From Leptothrix cholodnii SP-6 (GTDB lineage Bacteria; Pseudomonadota; Gammaproteobacteria; Burkholderiales; Burkholderiaceae_C), in assembly GCF_000019785.1 (NCBI RefSeq), contig NC_010524.1:2232001-2296000 (forward strand): a stretch of 64,000 bases of DNA, given 5' to 3'. Under the pieces are notes generated by a model. The model worked only from the letters and a program-made list of their open reading frames with translations. It had not been told where the DNA came from and made no database searches. A program made the position numbers and the translations under genes. Positions within the stretch are counted from its first letter, which is position 1. Every line of letters begins with the position of its first letter. Shown piece after piece: positions 21,769-30,923 of the stretch.

Positions 21769-22953
21769 GTGTTGCGTCGTCGCGTGCTCGGCGCGCTGGC
21801 ATTCGGGCTGCCGATGGCCACGCGGGCGCAGTCTGCCAACCCCTGCAGCGCCGTCGAGGGCCCGACCGGCTGGCCGGCATGGCAGACCCTGCGCCGGACC
21901 CTGATGAGCCGCGACGGCCGTGTCATCGACCGCTACGCGAGCGACGCCACCACCTCCGAAGGCCAGGCCTACGGCCTGTTCTTCGCGCTGGTGGACAACG
22001 ACCGCGCGGCCTTCGAGCTGCTGTTGCGCTGGACCGAAGACAACCTGGCGGCCGGCGACCTGGCCGCGCGCCTGCCGGCCTGGCGCTGGGGCCGGCGCGC
22101 GGACGGCAGCTGGAACGTGATCGACGCCAACTCCGCCGCCGACGCCGACCTGTGGCTGTCCTACGTGCTGTCCGAGGCCGGCCGGCTCTGGAAGAACCGC
22201 CGCTACGACGCGCTCGGGCGGGTGCTGGCGCGCCGCATCGCCGCCGAAGAGGTGATCGAGCTGCCCGGCCTCGGCACCACCCTGCTGCCCGGGCCGCAGG
22301 GATTTCGCCGCGGCGAACGCGGCGCCAAGCTCAACCCGAGCTACCTGCCGCCGCAGCTGCTGCGCTGGTTCGCGCGCAACCGCACCGAGTCCGTCTGGGT
22401 GCCCCTGCGCGACGCCTCGCTGCGCCTGCTGCACGACAGCGCGCCCCACGGCCTGGCGCCCGACTGGACCGTGTTCGACGCCGACCGGGGCTGGAGCCTG
22501 GCCGAACTGGCCGACGACGAGCGCAGCGGCAGCTACAACGCGATCCGGGTCTACCTCTGGCTCGGCCTGACCGATCCGGGCGATCCGGCGCGCGGGCGCC
22601 TGCTCGCCCGCTATGCGCCGATGGCGCGGCTGTCCGAACTGCTCGGCGGCGTGCCCGAGAAGGTCGATCCGGCGCGCCCCGCACTCGAGCAGTCGGCCGG
22701 CGCGCAAGCCAACGGGCCGGTCGGTTTCCAGGCCGCCATGCTGCCGTTCGCCGACGCGCTCGGCCAGACCGCGCTGAGCGAGCGTCTGGCCGACCGCGTG
22801 GCCACGCAGGGCGTGCAGCCGGACGCCTATTACGACCAGGTGCTGAGCCTGTTCGCGCTCGGCTTCCGCGAGCGGCGCTACCGCTTCGCCGCCGACGGAT
22901 CGCTGCAACCGGGATGGGCCTCATGCGACGCACCGCCTGGATCCTCGCGCTGA
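21769..22953 (+). CDS. bcsZ: Periplasmic endo-1,4-beta-glucanase BcsZ (GH8) with altered catalytic base
   Basis: BcsZ trims cellulose in the periplasm. The 394-residue product follows E. coli BcsZ closely: TTSEGQAYG with the proton donor (Glu64), SWNVIDANSAADADLW, FNPSYLPP-like LNPSYLPP, and GPVGFQAAMLPF. At the position of the E. coli general base Asp243 (SYDAIRVY) this protein reads SYNAIRVY, so the base is Asn257 (AAC at 22537-22539). Hydrolysis may be reduced or lost unless another acid substitutes. An export signal (VLGALAFGLPMATRAQS) is present. The start is GTG at 21769, or the adjacent TTG, two bases after bcsB. The end overlaps bcsC by 31 bases. Confidence 0.92.
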   Translation: MLRRRVLGALAFGLPMATRAQSANPCSAVEGPTGWPAWQTLRRTLMSRDGRVIDRYASDATTSEGQAYGLFFALVDNDRAAFELLLRWTEDNLAAGDLAARLPAWRWGRRADGSWNVIDANSAADADLWLSYVLSEAGRLWKNRRYDALGRVLARRIAAEEVIELPGLGTTLLPGPQGFRRGERGAKLNPSYLPPQLLRWFARNRTESVWVPLRDASLRLLHDSAPHGLAPDWTVFDADRGWSLAELADDERSGSYNAIRVYLWLGLTDPGDPARGRLLARYAPMARLSELLGGVPEKVDPARPALEQSAGAQANGPVGFQAAMLPFADALGQTALSERLADRVATQGVQPDAYYDQVLSLFALGFRERRYRFAADGSLQPGWASCDAPPGSSR

Positions 22954-25900
22954 TCCTGCTGCCGACAGGCAGCCCCGCCGCGCCCGGCGACGCCCAGCAG
23001 CGCGGCGTCAACGAGCTGATCGACAGCGCCCAGCTCTGGCAGACCCGTCGCCGCCCCGACCTGGCGCGCAGCCTGCTGCAGAAGGTGCTGGCGGTGCGGG
23101 CCGACGAACCGCGCGCGCTGCTGCTGCTCGGCGAGATCGACCTGCGCAGCGGCCGCAAGGATGCCGCGCTGCCGCAGCTGGCCATCCTGCAGGCGCGCCA
23201 CCCGGACAGCGCCGAACTGCGCGAACTGCAGCAGCTCGCCTCGCTCTACAACAACGACCCGCTGCGCCTGAGCCGCCTGCAGCAGCTGCGCGAAGCCGGC
23301 CGCAACGCCGAGGCGGCCAGCCTGGCGCGCCAGATCTTCCCCAGCGCCAGGCCGCCGGGCATGCTGGGCGCCGATCTCGCCGGCCTGATCGCCAGCACGC
23401 CGGGCGCCTGGGAGGTGAGCCGCCGGCAAGCCGAGGAACGGGTCGCCGCCAGCAATTCGGCCACGAACCGGCTGGCGCTGGCCGAGGTGCTGGCGCTGCG
23501 ACCGGCCACCCGCGCGCGTGCCTGGGAAACCTACAACCTGCTGGCCCGCGAAGGCCAACTGCCGAGCGACACGGTGGCCTCGTCCTGGCGCCGCTCGATC
23601 CGCATGCAGCCGCCGGGCACGCCGGTCGGGCCGCTCTGGGCCTCGCTGAACAAGGCCATCGACGGCCCCGGCGCTGCGCTGACCACCGCCGCCGGGCCCC
23701 GCTCGGCGGGGGCGAACGCAGCCGTCGTGACCGCCGCGATCGCTGCGCTGAACGGCGAGGTCGACGGTGCGGCCGGCAGGCCGGGCAACGGCGGTAATGG
23801 CGGTAATGGCCGGAACGGCAACGCGACCTCGGCCAACGGCAACGGCAACGGCGCAACGGCCGGCGCTGCGCCGGCGCCGATCAGCGCGCGGGCCGTGGCC
23901 ATCCAGCAGGCGCTGGCCGACGCCCAGAAACAGCTTGCGGCCGGCGCCAACGAACAGGCTGCCAGGCTGCTCGAAGCCAGCCTGGTGCGCAACGGCGACG
24001 ACGGGCCGACCTGGGGTCTGCTGGGCCTGTCGCGCATGCGCGAGGGCCAGCACGCCGAGGCCGAGCCGGCGTTCGCCCGCGCCTTGCGCCTCGATCCGGG
24101 CGATGCCGACCGCTGGCGCTCGCTCGGCGTGGCGGCGCACTACTGGGCCACGGTCAGCCTGGCGCGCATCGAGGCCGACGTCGGCCGCACCGAGGTCGCC
24201 GCCGATCTGCTGCGTCCGGTGGCCGACACCCAGCCCACCGCGATCGAGGCCAAGTTGCTGCTGGCCCGGCTCGAGGGTGAACTCGGCCAGGACGAGATCG
24301 CCCTCGAGCACTTCGAGCAGGTGCTCGCTGTCGAGCCGAAAGAAGAGCGCGCCTGGCGCGGCCGCTTCGTCGTGCGCCTGAAGACCGACCCCGAAGCCGC
24401 GCTGACCGAACTGGCCGCCTTCGGCCCGGGCGCGGCCGGGATCGTCGACGGCGGCGCGGTGCGCGATCTGGCCGATGGCCGCATCGCCCAGGGGCGCACC
24501 AGCGCGGCCTTGCGGCTGCTCGAGCAGGCCATCGACGCGGCGCCGGGCGACCCCTGGCTGCGTCACGACGCGGCCCGCATCTACCTGCGGCTGGGCCTGC
24601 CCGACAGTGCCCGCTCGCTGATGGCCGAAGGCCGTGCCGCGGCCGACCCCGACAACGCCGTCTCGATGCTGCACGCCAGCGCGCTGGTGGCGCTGGCCGC
24701 CGACGAGAACAACCTGGCGGTCGAGCTGGTCTCGGCCCTGCCCGAGGCCGAAGCCGACGGCCCGCTGCGCGATCTGGTGCGGCGCGCCCGGCTCGAGCAG
24801 GCCTTTGCCAACGCCCGGCAAGCGATCGACGCCCAGCGCCCGACGATGGCGCACGACTGGCTCGACAAGGCCGACCGCCTGATCGACAGCAGCGCCGGGC
24901 AAGGCATGCGGCTGGCCCGGCTGCGACTGGGCGCCGGCCAGCGGCAGCAGGCGCTGGCGCTGCTGCGACGCATCGACCCGGTCGAGCTGGACGCCGCCGA
25001 CACGCGGGCCTGGGCCGGCATGGTGGCCGATGCCGGCGCCGCCGAGCTGGCGCTCGACCGCCTGCAGGCGCGCATCGACGCCAACCTCGGCGCGCGCAAC
25101 CTCATGCTCGCCAGCCCGGCCGAGCCAGGCGCGGTCGACGGCAACGAGCCCCCGCCCCTGCCGGTCTGGAACACCGACGACCTGACGCAGGCACGGCTGG
25201 CGCACGCCGATCTCGCCATCGAGGCCGACCTGCCGCAGACCGCCCGCCAGGATCTGCAGCGGCTGGCCGCCGACCTGCCCGCCGATGCGCTCGACGATCG
25301 CCTGCGGCTGCTGCAGCTGCAGCGGCGGGTGGGCGACACGTCGGCCGCGCGGGCCACGCTGGCCGACCTGATGGCGCGCTCGGGCGACGATCCGGCCGTG
25401 CGCATCGAGGCCGCCCGGCAGGCCCGCATCGACGACGACGACACCGCCGCTCGCGCCCACCTGCAGCTGGCGCGCGAGCGCAGCGCACCGGGCAGCGAGA
25501 CCGCCGCCGAGGCCAGCCGCGCGATCGACGTGATCGACGCCGAGCGCCAGCCGCTGTTCGAGATGGCGATGCACGACGCCTCGCTCGACGGCAGCGACGG
25601 CCGCGCCCGCCTGCACAGCAACGAGGCCACCGCCCGCCTGAGCTGGCCGGGCGTGGCCAACGGCACCTTCTTCACGCAGGTCGACCTGATCCGGCTCGAT
25701 GCCGGCACGCTGGCAGCGGACATCGACCAGTCCGAGGCCTTCGGCCGCGTGCTGGCGAGCAGCCCGGCCGGGCTGGCCGCCGCGGCACCGCAGAACGACC
25801 GCGGCGCCGCCCTCGGCGTGGGCTGGAGCAGCCGCGACGACAGCGTCGACATCGGCGTGGTCGGCCTGCGGCTGCGCAACTGGGTGGGCGGCTGGTCGCA

Positions 25901-26657
25901 CACCCGCCGGCGTGACGACGGCGGATGGGGCGTCGAGATCTCGCGCCGCGTCCTGACGGGCAGCCTGATGTCGTGGGCCGGCGTGCAGGATCCGGTCGAC
26001 GGGGCGGTCTGGGGCGGCGTGACGCTCAATGCGCTGACGCTGCGCACCGAGCATGTGCTGAGCCCGGCCGATTCGGTCTCCGCCAGCCTGCGCCTGGGCC
26101 TGCTGCAGGGCCGCAACGTGGCGAGCAACCGGATGCAGCAGCTGCGCGCGGCGTACGACCACGACCTGCAGCGCAGCGACGATCACCGCCTGCGCATCGG
26201 CCTGAACGCCAACGTCTGGCTCTATGCGCGCAACCTGAGTTTTCACACCTTCGGCCAGGGCGGCTACTACAGCCCGCAGCGTTACGTGTCGATCGGCGTG
26301 CCGCTCGAAGCCGCCGGCATGAACGGCCGGCTGAGCTACCAGGTGCGCGCCAGCGTGTCGCAGTCCTGGACCCGCGAGGACGACACGCCCTACTACCCGA
26401 CCGACCCGGCGGCGCAGGCCGCGGCCGGCAATCCGATCCACACCGGTGGCCCGGGCGGCGGGACGGGCGCCTCGCTGCGGGCGGCGCTGGAGTGGCGGGT
26501 CGCCCCGCAATGGGCGATCGGCACGGCATTGGCGCTCGAACGCTCGACCGACTACACGCCCGGGCGCGCCAGCGTCTACCTGCGCCACTGGCTCGGCCGC
26601 GTGCCGGCGCCGCTGGACTGGCCGCCGCAGCCGCTGACGCCCTATCTGCGCAACTGA
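22923..26657 (+). CDS. bcsC: Cellulose export protein BcsC (TPR periplasmic scaffold and outer-membrane barrel)
   Basis: BcsC carries the glucan across the periplasm and outer membrane. The 1244-residue protein has a signal peptide (TAWILALILLPTGSPAAP), many TPR-like helical repeats from ~30 to ~850, and a C-terminal 16-strand-type barrel region (~880-1244; LSWPGVANGTFFTQVDLI, GGYYSPQRYVSIGVPLE, ending LGRVPAPLDWPPQPLTPYLRN). A Gly/Asn-rich low-complexity linker (~284-317, rich in NGG and NGN) interrupts the TPR array. The ATG at 22923 gives a clean signal peptide; ATG 22914 would add three residues. It overlaps the end of bcsZ, implying coupling, and faces bcsG with 15 bases between stops. 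Confidence 0.93.
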   Translation: MRRTAWILALILLPTGSPAAPGDAQQRGVNELIDSAQLWQTRRRPDLARSLLQKVLAVRADEPRALLLLGEIDLRSGRKDAALPQLAILQARHPDSAELRELQQLASLYNNDPLRLSRLQQLREAGRNAEAASLARQIFPSARPPGMLGADLAGLIASTPGAWEVSRRQAEERVAASNSATNRLALAEVLALRPATRARAWETYNLLAREGQLPSDTVASSWRRSIRMQPPGTPVGPLWASLNKAIDGPGAALTTAAGPRSAGANAAVVTAAIAALNGEVDGAAGRPGNGGNGGNGRNGNATSANGNGNGATAGAAPAPISARAVAIQQALADAQKQLAAGANEQAARLLEASLVRNGDDGPTWGLLGLSRMREGQHAEAEPAFARALRLDPGDADRWRSLGVAAHYWATVSLARIEADVGRTEVAADLLRPVADTQPTAIEAKLLLARLEGELGQDEIALEHFEQVLAVEPKEERAWRGRFVVRLKTDPEAALTELAAFGPGAAGIVDGGAVRDLADGRIAQGRTSAALRLLEQAIDAAPGDPWLRHDAARIYLRLGLPDSARSLMAEGRAAADPDNAVSMLHASALVALAADENNLAVELVSALPEAEADGPLRDLVRRARLEQAFANARQAIDAQRPTMAHDWLDKADRLIDSSAGQGMRLARLRLGAGQRQQALALLRRIDPVELDAADTRAWAGMVADAGAAELALDRLQARIDANLGARNLMLASPAEPGAVDGNEPPPLPVWNTDDLTQARLAHADLAIEADLPQTARQDLQRLAADLPADALDDRLRLLQLQRRVGDTSAARATLADLMARSGDDPAVRIEAARQARIDDDDTAARAHLQLARERSAPGSETAAEASRAIDVIDAERQPLFEMAMHDASLDGSDGRARLHSNEATARLSWPGVANGTFFTQVDLIRLDAGTLAADIDQSEAFGRVLASSPAGLAAAAPQNDRGAALGVGWSSRDDSVDIGVVGLRLRNWVGGWSHTRRRDDGGWGVEISRRVLTGSLMSWAGVQDPVDGAVWGGVTLNALTLRTEHVLSPADSVSASLRLGLLQGRNVASNRMQQLRAAYDHDLQRSDDHRLRIGLNANVWLYARNLSFHTFGQGGYYSPQRYVSIGVPLEAAGMNGRLSYQVRASVSQSWTREDDTPYYPTDPAAQAAAGNPIHTGGPGGGTGASLRAALEWRVAPQWAIGTALALERSTDYTPGRASVYLRHWLGRVPAPLDWPPQPLTPYLRN

Positions 26658-26672
26658 ACCGGCGGGCGGGCG

Positions 26673-28262
26673 TCAGGGTGCGCTGTCGAGGGTGCGCCAA
26701 CGGCCTTCGAAGTCGCGCACATAGGTGTGCGGGCCGCGTCGCAGGACGATGGTCTTGTCGTTCTCGGCCACCCACTCGACCGGCGGCAGCGCCTGCGCCA
26801 CCTCGGTCAGGCGCTCCGGCGTCGCCACCTCGGGGCCGCCGTGCATCAGCGCGGCCACCACGGTGAACAGCGACAGGTAGCTCGACGTCTGCTCCACGTG
26901 CACCGGCTCCTGGCCGTCGGCGCGCCGCTCGCCCATGCCGATCAGCATCACGCCGGCCGGCACGTGGGTGATCGCCGGGGTGGGCAGCTCGCGCAGGCCG
27001 GCGATCTGCTGCGCGTCGCCACGCACCGCGCCGCCGTGCTCGGGCACCAGCACCAGCACGGTCGGGCGGCCGCTGGCCTCGACCAGGGCGGCGAAGCGCT
27101 CCAGGTCGGCCATCAGCTTGCGGGCGCGCGGGGCGTAGGTCTCGAGGCTCGACAGCGACTGGATGCCCGGCACGCGGTTGCCGTCGTGCAGGGTGATGGA
27201 GTTGTAGAGCATCGCCAGCGGGACGCCCGACGCTGCCGCGGTGCGGTCGCTCCACCAGCGCGTGAGCGTCTCGCCGTCGTCGCGGATCGGCGAGCCGTCG
27301 AAGCTGCTCATCGCCACCGCCGCGTCGAAGCGCTGTTCGGGCACCAGGCCCAGGCCGCTGTCGCGCCGCAGCTCGGTCGAGAAGTTGTCGTAGCGGCCGT
27401 CGTGGTTCAGCAGCAGGGCCGGGCGGTAGCCGGCCTGTTCGAGGTTGCGGAACAGGTAGCAGTCGGCCACCGCGCCACCGTAGAGCTCGTGCTGGGCCGG
27501 CTGGCCGCAGGTGCCGTGCAGCAGTCGCATCACCGCCGGGCCGCTGTAGCTGGCCGCGCTGTTGAAGCGGTCGAAGACGACGTCGAGCCGGCGCATGAAC
27601 GGTGCGTTGCGCAGCCCGGCGAAGGCCAGGTCGTCCCACGAGAGCGAGCAGATGTTGAGGATCAGCAGGTCGAAGCCCGGCACGTTGCCGTCCTTGGGCA
27701 GGCGCAGGATCTTGCCGCGTTCGGTGTCGTAGAAGGCCTGCAGCGCCTGGTCGAGCTGGCCGGCGTCGAGCAGGGGCGCCGTCGCTCGATCGGCCGCACG
27801 ATCGGCCGTGCCGTCGGCGCCGGTGGCCGCCTGCGCCAGATCGGTGACGCCACCGTGTTGCGACGGCAGCGCGGCCACCGCCACCAGGCCGACGAAGACC
27901 CAGGTCGCCAGGCGCAGGCGCTGCTTGAGCACCCACCACAGGGCCGCACCCATCGCCACCGCCACCAGCAGCTGCACGTTGATCACGCGCCCGACCAGTT
28001 CGACCAGATAGGCGAAGCTGAAGCCGCTGATCGCCTGCCACTGGCTCAGGATGCGCGTGGCCGGTGGCCAGAACGAGTCGTGATACAGCAGGGCCACGGC
28101 CACCGGCCAGGCCAGGAAACGCCAGGCCCGGCGCCAGCCCGGATGGGCCCAGGGCCAGGCCAGCGCCACCGCGAACAGCAGGTTGAGCGGCACGTCGAGC
28201 TGGATCAGCCCCGCCACATGCAGGCCCAGCTTGACGAGGAAATACAGCGACCAGCTTCCCAT
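26673..28262 (-). CDS. bcsG: Cellulose phosphoethanolamine transferase BcsG
   Basis: BcsG adds phosphoethanolamine from phospholipid to cellulose at the periplasmic face. The 529-residue protein has an N-terminal membrane domain of about five helices and a periplasmic alkaline-phosphatase-type domain. Residues matching the E. coli active site are visible: the Cys in LNICSLSWDD, the nucleophilic Ser in ASYSGPA, LHDGN, and the metal-binding EH in VPEHGGA. The disulfide cysteines (GTCGQP, ADCYLF) are kept. Start alternatives are ATG 28262 (used here) and TTG 28277, which would overlap the bcsA stop. It forms a pair with bcsA; bcsE and bcsF are not present in the window. Confidence 0.92.
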   Translation of the reverse strand: MGSWSLYFLVKLGLHVAGLIQLDVPLNLLFAVALAWPWAHPGWRRAWRFLAWPVAVALLYHDSFWPPATRILSQWQAISGFSFAYLVELVGRVINVQLLVAVAMGAALWWVLKQRLRLATWVFVGLVAVAALPSQHGGVTDLAQAATGADGTADRAADRATAPLLDAGQLDQALQAFYDTERGKILRLPKDGNVPGFDLLILNICSLSWDDLAFAGLRNAPFMRRLDVVFDRFNSAASYSGPAVMRLLHGTCGQPAQHELYGGAVADCYLFRNLEQAGYRPALLLNHDGRYDNFSTELRRDSGLGLVPEQRFDAAVAMSSFDGSPIRDDGETLTRWWSDRTAAASGVPLAMLYNSITLHDGNRVPGIQSLSSLETYAPRARKLMADLERFAALVEASGRPTVLVLVPEHGGAVRGDAQQIAGLRELPTPAITHVPAGVMLIGMGERRADGQEPVHVEQTSSYLSLFTVVAALMHGGPEVATPERLTEVAQALPPVEWVAENDKTIVLRRGPHTYVRDFEGRWRTLDSAP

Positions 28263-28273
28263 CACCCGCCCGA

Positions 28274-30829
28274 TCAATGGATGCGGGTGTGGTGCGCCCA
28301 GCGGCGCAGCACCCAGCCGGGCAGCGCCAGCGAGTGGTTCTTGACCGAGCGCATGCCGTCCATCAGCAGTTCACCGTAGCTGTGCAGGCCCAGCCGCGCG
28401 ATCTCGAACAGGCCCTGCATCGCCCGGTCGCTCTGCGGATGCAGCTGCCAGTTCTGCCAGGCGTCCTTGCGCGTGAAGGTGCAGCGGATCAGCGCGGCCT
28501 GCTGGTCGAGGCTGAGCCGCTCGAAGCTCAGCGCCATGCGGCCGTTGCGGCAGCTGACGACGCGGGCCGGGAACAGGTGCGGCGTGCCTTCGTCGAACAG
28601 CCGCACCGCCACCCAGCTGCCCGCGGGCAGCTCGAGCGACGGCGGCAGGCCCTGCAGGCCGACGCCGGCGAGCGCGTAGTCCTCGGTCTCGCAGTTGATC
28701 TGCTGGCCGTCGGTCAGCAGCAGGCTGGCCGGCAGGCGGCTGGTGACGCGGGTGGTGCGGCGCACCTGGCGCTTCTCGCGCGCCACGCCGATGGCCGCGC
28801 CGAGCGCCAGCAGGTTGTAGATCGTCCACGCCATGTTGAGCGTGATCGTGCCCCACTCCTGCGGATCCCAGAACAGCCGGAAGATGCCGAACACCGCGCC
28901 GATCGCGTTGAGGATCACCAGGAAGAAGTACGGCCGCGAGATGTTCCAGTCGAGGTGGGTTTCCTCGACCAGCCCGCCCTTGGCGGTGACGTCGAACTTG
29001 CCCGCGCTCGGATTGAACAGCGCCACGGTGGTGGGCACCGCCACGTACCAGGCCAGCACGGTCTCGTAGAGCTCGGACCAGAAGGTGTGCCGATGCGGGC
29101 CGGCGATGTGGGCATTGGCGATGTGCGGCAGCACCAGGTGCGGCAGCAGGTAGAGCAGCAGCACACCCACCGACGCATGGATGATGTGAAATTCGAAGTA
29201 CAGGTAGCCCAGCGGCGCGGTCAGGAAGATCAGCCGCGGCAGCCCGTAGAAGAAATGCAGCATCGCGTTGGCGTAGCACAGGCGCTGCATCACGGTCAGG
29301 CCGCGGCCGAGCAAGGGGTTGTCGAGCCGGAAGATCTGCGCCATGCCGCGCGCCCAGCGGATGCGCTGGCGCACGTGGCCCGACAGGCTTTCGGTGGCCA
29401 GCCCGGCCGCGTGGGTGACGTTCAGGTAGGCGGTGCGCCAGCCCTTGCGGTGCAGCTTGAGGGCGGTGTGGGCGTCTTCGGTGACGGTCTCGGTGGCGAT
29501 GCCGCCGATCTGCTCGAGCGCGCTGCGGCGCAGTACCGCACACGAGCCGCAGAAGAAGCTGGCGTTCCAGACGTCGTTGCCGTCCTGCACCAGGCCGTAG
29601 AACAGCACGCCCTCGTTGGGCACGCGGCGGAAGGTGTCGAGGTTGCGCTCGAACGGATCGGCCGAGAAGAAGTGGTGCGGCGTCTGCACCATCGCGCAGT
29701 TGCTGTCGCGCAGCATCCAGCCCATCGTGTTGACCAGGAAACCGCGCGCCGGCATGTGGTCGCAATCGAAGATCGCGATGTACTCGCCGCCGGTCTCGGC
29801 CAGCGCGTTGTTCAGGTTGCCGGCCTTGGCGTGGCGGTTGTTGTCGCGCGAGATGTAGTTGACACCGGCCGCCTCGGCGTAGGCGCGCACCTCGGGGCGG
29901 TGGCCGTCGTCGAGCACGTGCACCACCAGCCGGTCGGCCGGCCAGTCGAGGTCGCGTGCGGCCAGCACGGTCGGCCCGATCACGCTGAGCGGCTCGTTGT
30001 AGGTGGGGATGTAGACGTCGACCGTGGGCCACTGATCACGTGGCAGTTCGATCGGCGCCACCGGTCGCTTGAGCGGGCGCGAGGTCTGCACGAAGCCCAG
30101 CACCATGATCAGCCAGGCGTACAGCTCGGCGCACAGCAGACCGCCGCCGAGCAGGGATTCCCAGCCGGGCGCGAGGTCCATCGACTGCGTGACCCGCCAC
30201 CAGCCGTAGCGGAACGACGCCAGCAGCGCCAGCCCGATCAGCACCAGCGTGGGCATGTTGCCGGGGATGCGCCGCACCACCAGCACCAGGCCGAGCATCG
30301 CCAGGAAGAACACCGCCTGCGCCAGCTCGCTCATCGGCGTGGTGGCGGCCATCCAGAACGCGGCGGTGCCGACGACGATCAGCGCGCTGCGCACCACGCG
30401 GCGCTGCCACAGCGGGGCTTCGGCCCAGTGCTCCATCCGGTGGCCCCAGGGCGCGAAGTCGAAGGCACGCCAGCGCCGATAGAACGCGTCGAAGGGCGCG
30501 CGCCAGCGCGGGCGCGGTTCGGTCGGCGGCTCTGCCGGTGGCGCGGGGGCCGGCCCGGCGGCGGCGGCGCTGCCGAGCGAAGGGTTGTCGAACACCTGGC
30601 CGGTTTCGGGCGGCCCCAGCGGCATGCGACGGCTGACCGGCAAGGGCCGGCGGCGGATGGCGCGCTCGGGCACCGGTCGCGGCGGTGGCAACGGCACCGG
30701 GGCGACGAGTTCGGCCTCCGGCAGGCTCGCCGGCGGCAGCACGAACAGGCGCAGCAGCCAGCACGTCCAGCTGTCCGGCCTTTCGACCTGAAGTGCGCCG
30801 GCCCAGCGCTTCACCATGCCTCGCGTCAT
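28274..30829 (-). CDS. bcsA: Cellulose synthase catalytic subunit BcsA
   Basis: BcsA polymerises UDP-glucose and translocates the glucan. The 851-residue protein resembles the E. coli form. It has a Pro-rich N-terminal cytoplasmic extension (~35-110), transmembrane helices, and GT2 motifs DDG (307-309), DCDH (355-358), TED (450-452) and QRIRW (488-492). A C-terminal PilZ domain begins at RRTTR (690-694). The second PilZ motif, normally (D/N)xSxxG, reads DYALAG (717-722), replacing Ser by Ala. The ATG at 30829 is preceded by a purine-rich AGAGG. It is transcribed toward bcsBZC, not with them, and overlaps or abuts bcsG. Confidence 0.93.
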   Translation of the reverse strand: MTRGMVKRWAGALQVERPDSWTCWLLRLFVLPPASLPEAELVAPVPLPPPRPVPERAIRRRPLPVSRRMPLGPPETGQVFDNPSLGSAAAAGPAPAPPAEPPTEPRPRWRAPFDAFYRRWRAFDFAPWGHRMEHWAEAPLWQRRVVRSALIVVGTAAFWMAATTPMSELAQAVFFLAMLGLVLVVRRIPGNMPTLVLIGLALLASFRYGWWRVTQSMDLAPGWESLLGGGLLCAELYAWLIMVLGFVQTSRPLKRPVAPIELPRDQWPTVDVYIPTYNEPLSVIGPTVLAARDLDWPADRLVVHVLDDGHRPEVRAYAEAAGVNYISRDNNRHAKAGNLNNALAETGGEYIAIFDCDHMPARGFLVNTMGWMLRDSNCAMVQTPHHFFSADPFERNLDTFRRVPNEGVLFYGLVQDGNDVWNASFFCGSCAVLRRSALEQIGGIATETVTEDAHTALKLHRKGWRTAYLNVTHAAGLATESLSGHVRQRIRWARGMAQIFRLDNPLLGRGLTVMQRLCYANAMLHFFYGLPRLIFLTAPLGYLYFEFHIIHASVGVLLLYLLPHLVLPHIANAHIAGPHRHTFWSELYETVLAWYVAVPTTVALFNPSAGKFDVTAKGGLVEETHLDWNISRPYFFLVILNAIGAVFGIFRLFWDPQEWGTITLNMAWTIYNLLALGAAIGVAREKRQVRRTTRVTSRLPASLLLTDGQQINCETEDYALAGVGLQGLPPSLELPAGSWVAVRLFDEGTPHLFPARVVSCRNGRMALSFERLSLDQQAALIRCTFTRKDAWQNWQLHPQSDRAMQGLFEIARLGLHSYGELLMDGMRSVKNHSLALPGWVLRRWAHHTRIH

Positions 30830-30923
30830 TCTTGTTGCCTCTCGCCCCTGAAAGGATGATTGTGCGTGTCTTCGTGACGGATTTGTCATCGTCCGCCGCA
30901 CGGCTGGCGGGCGATGCGATCCC

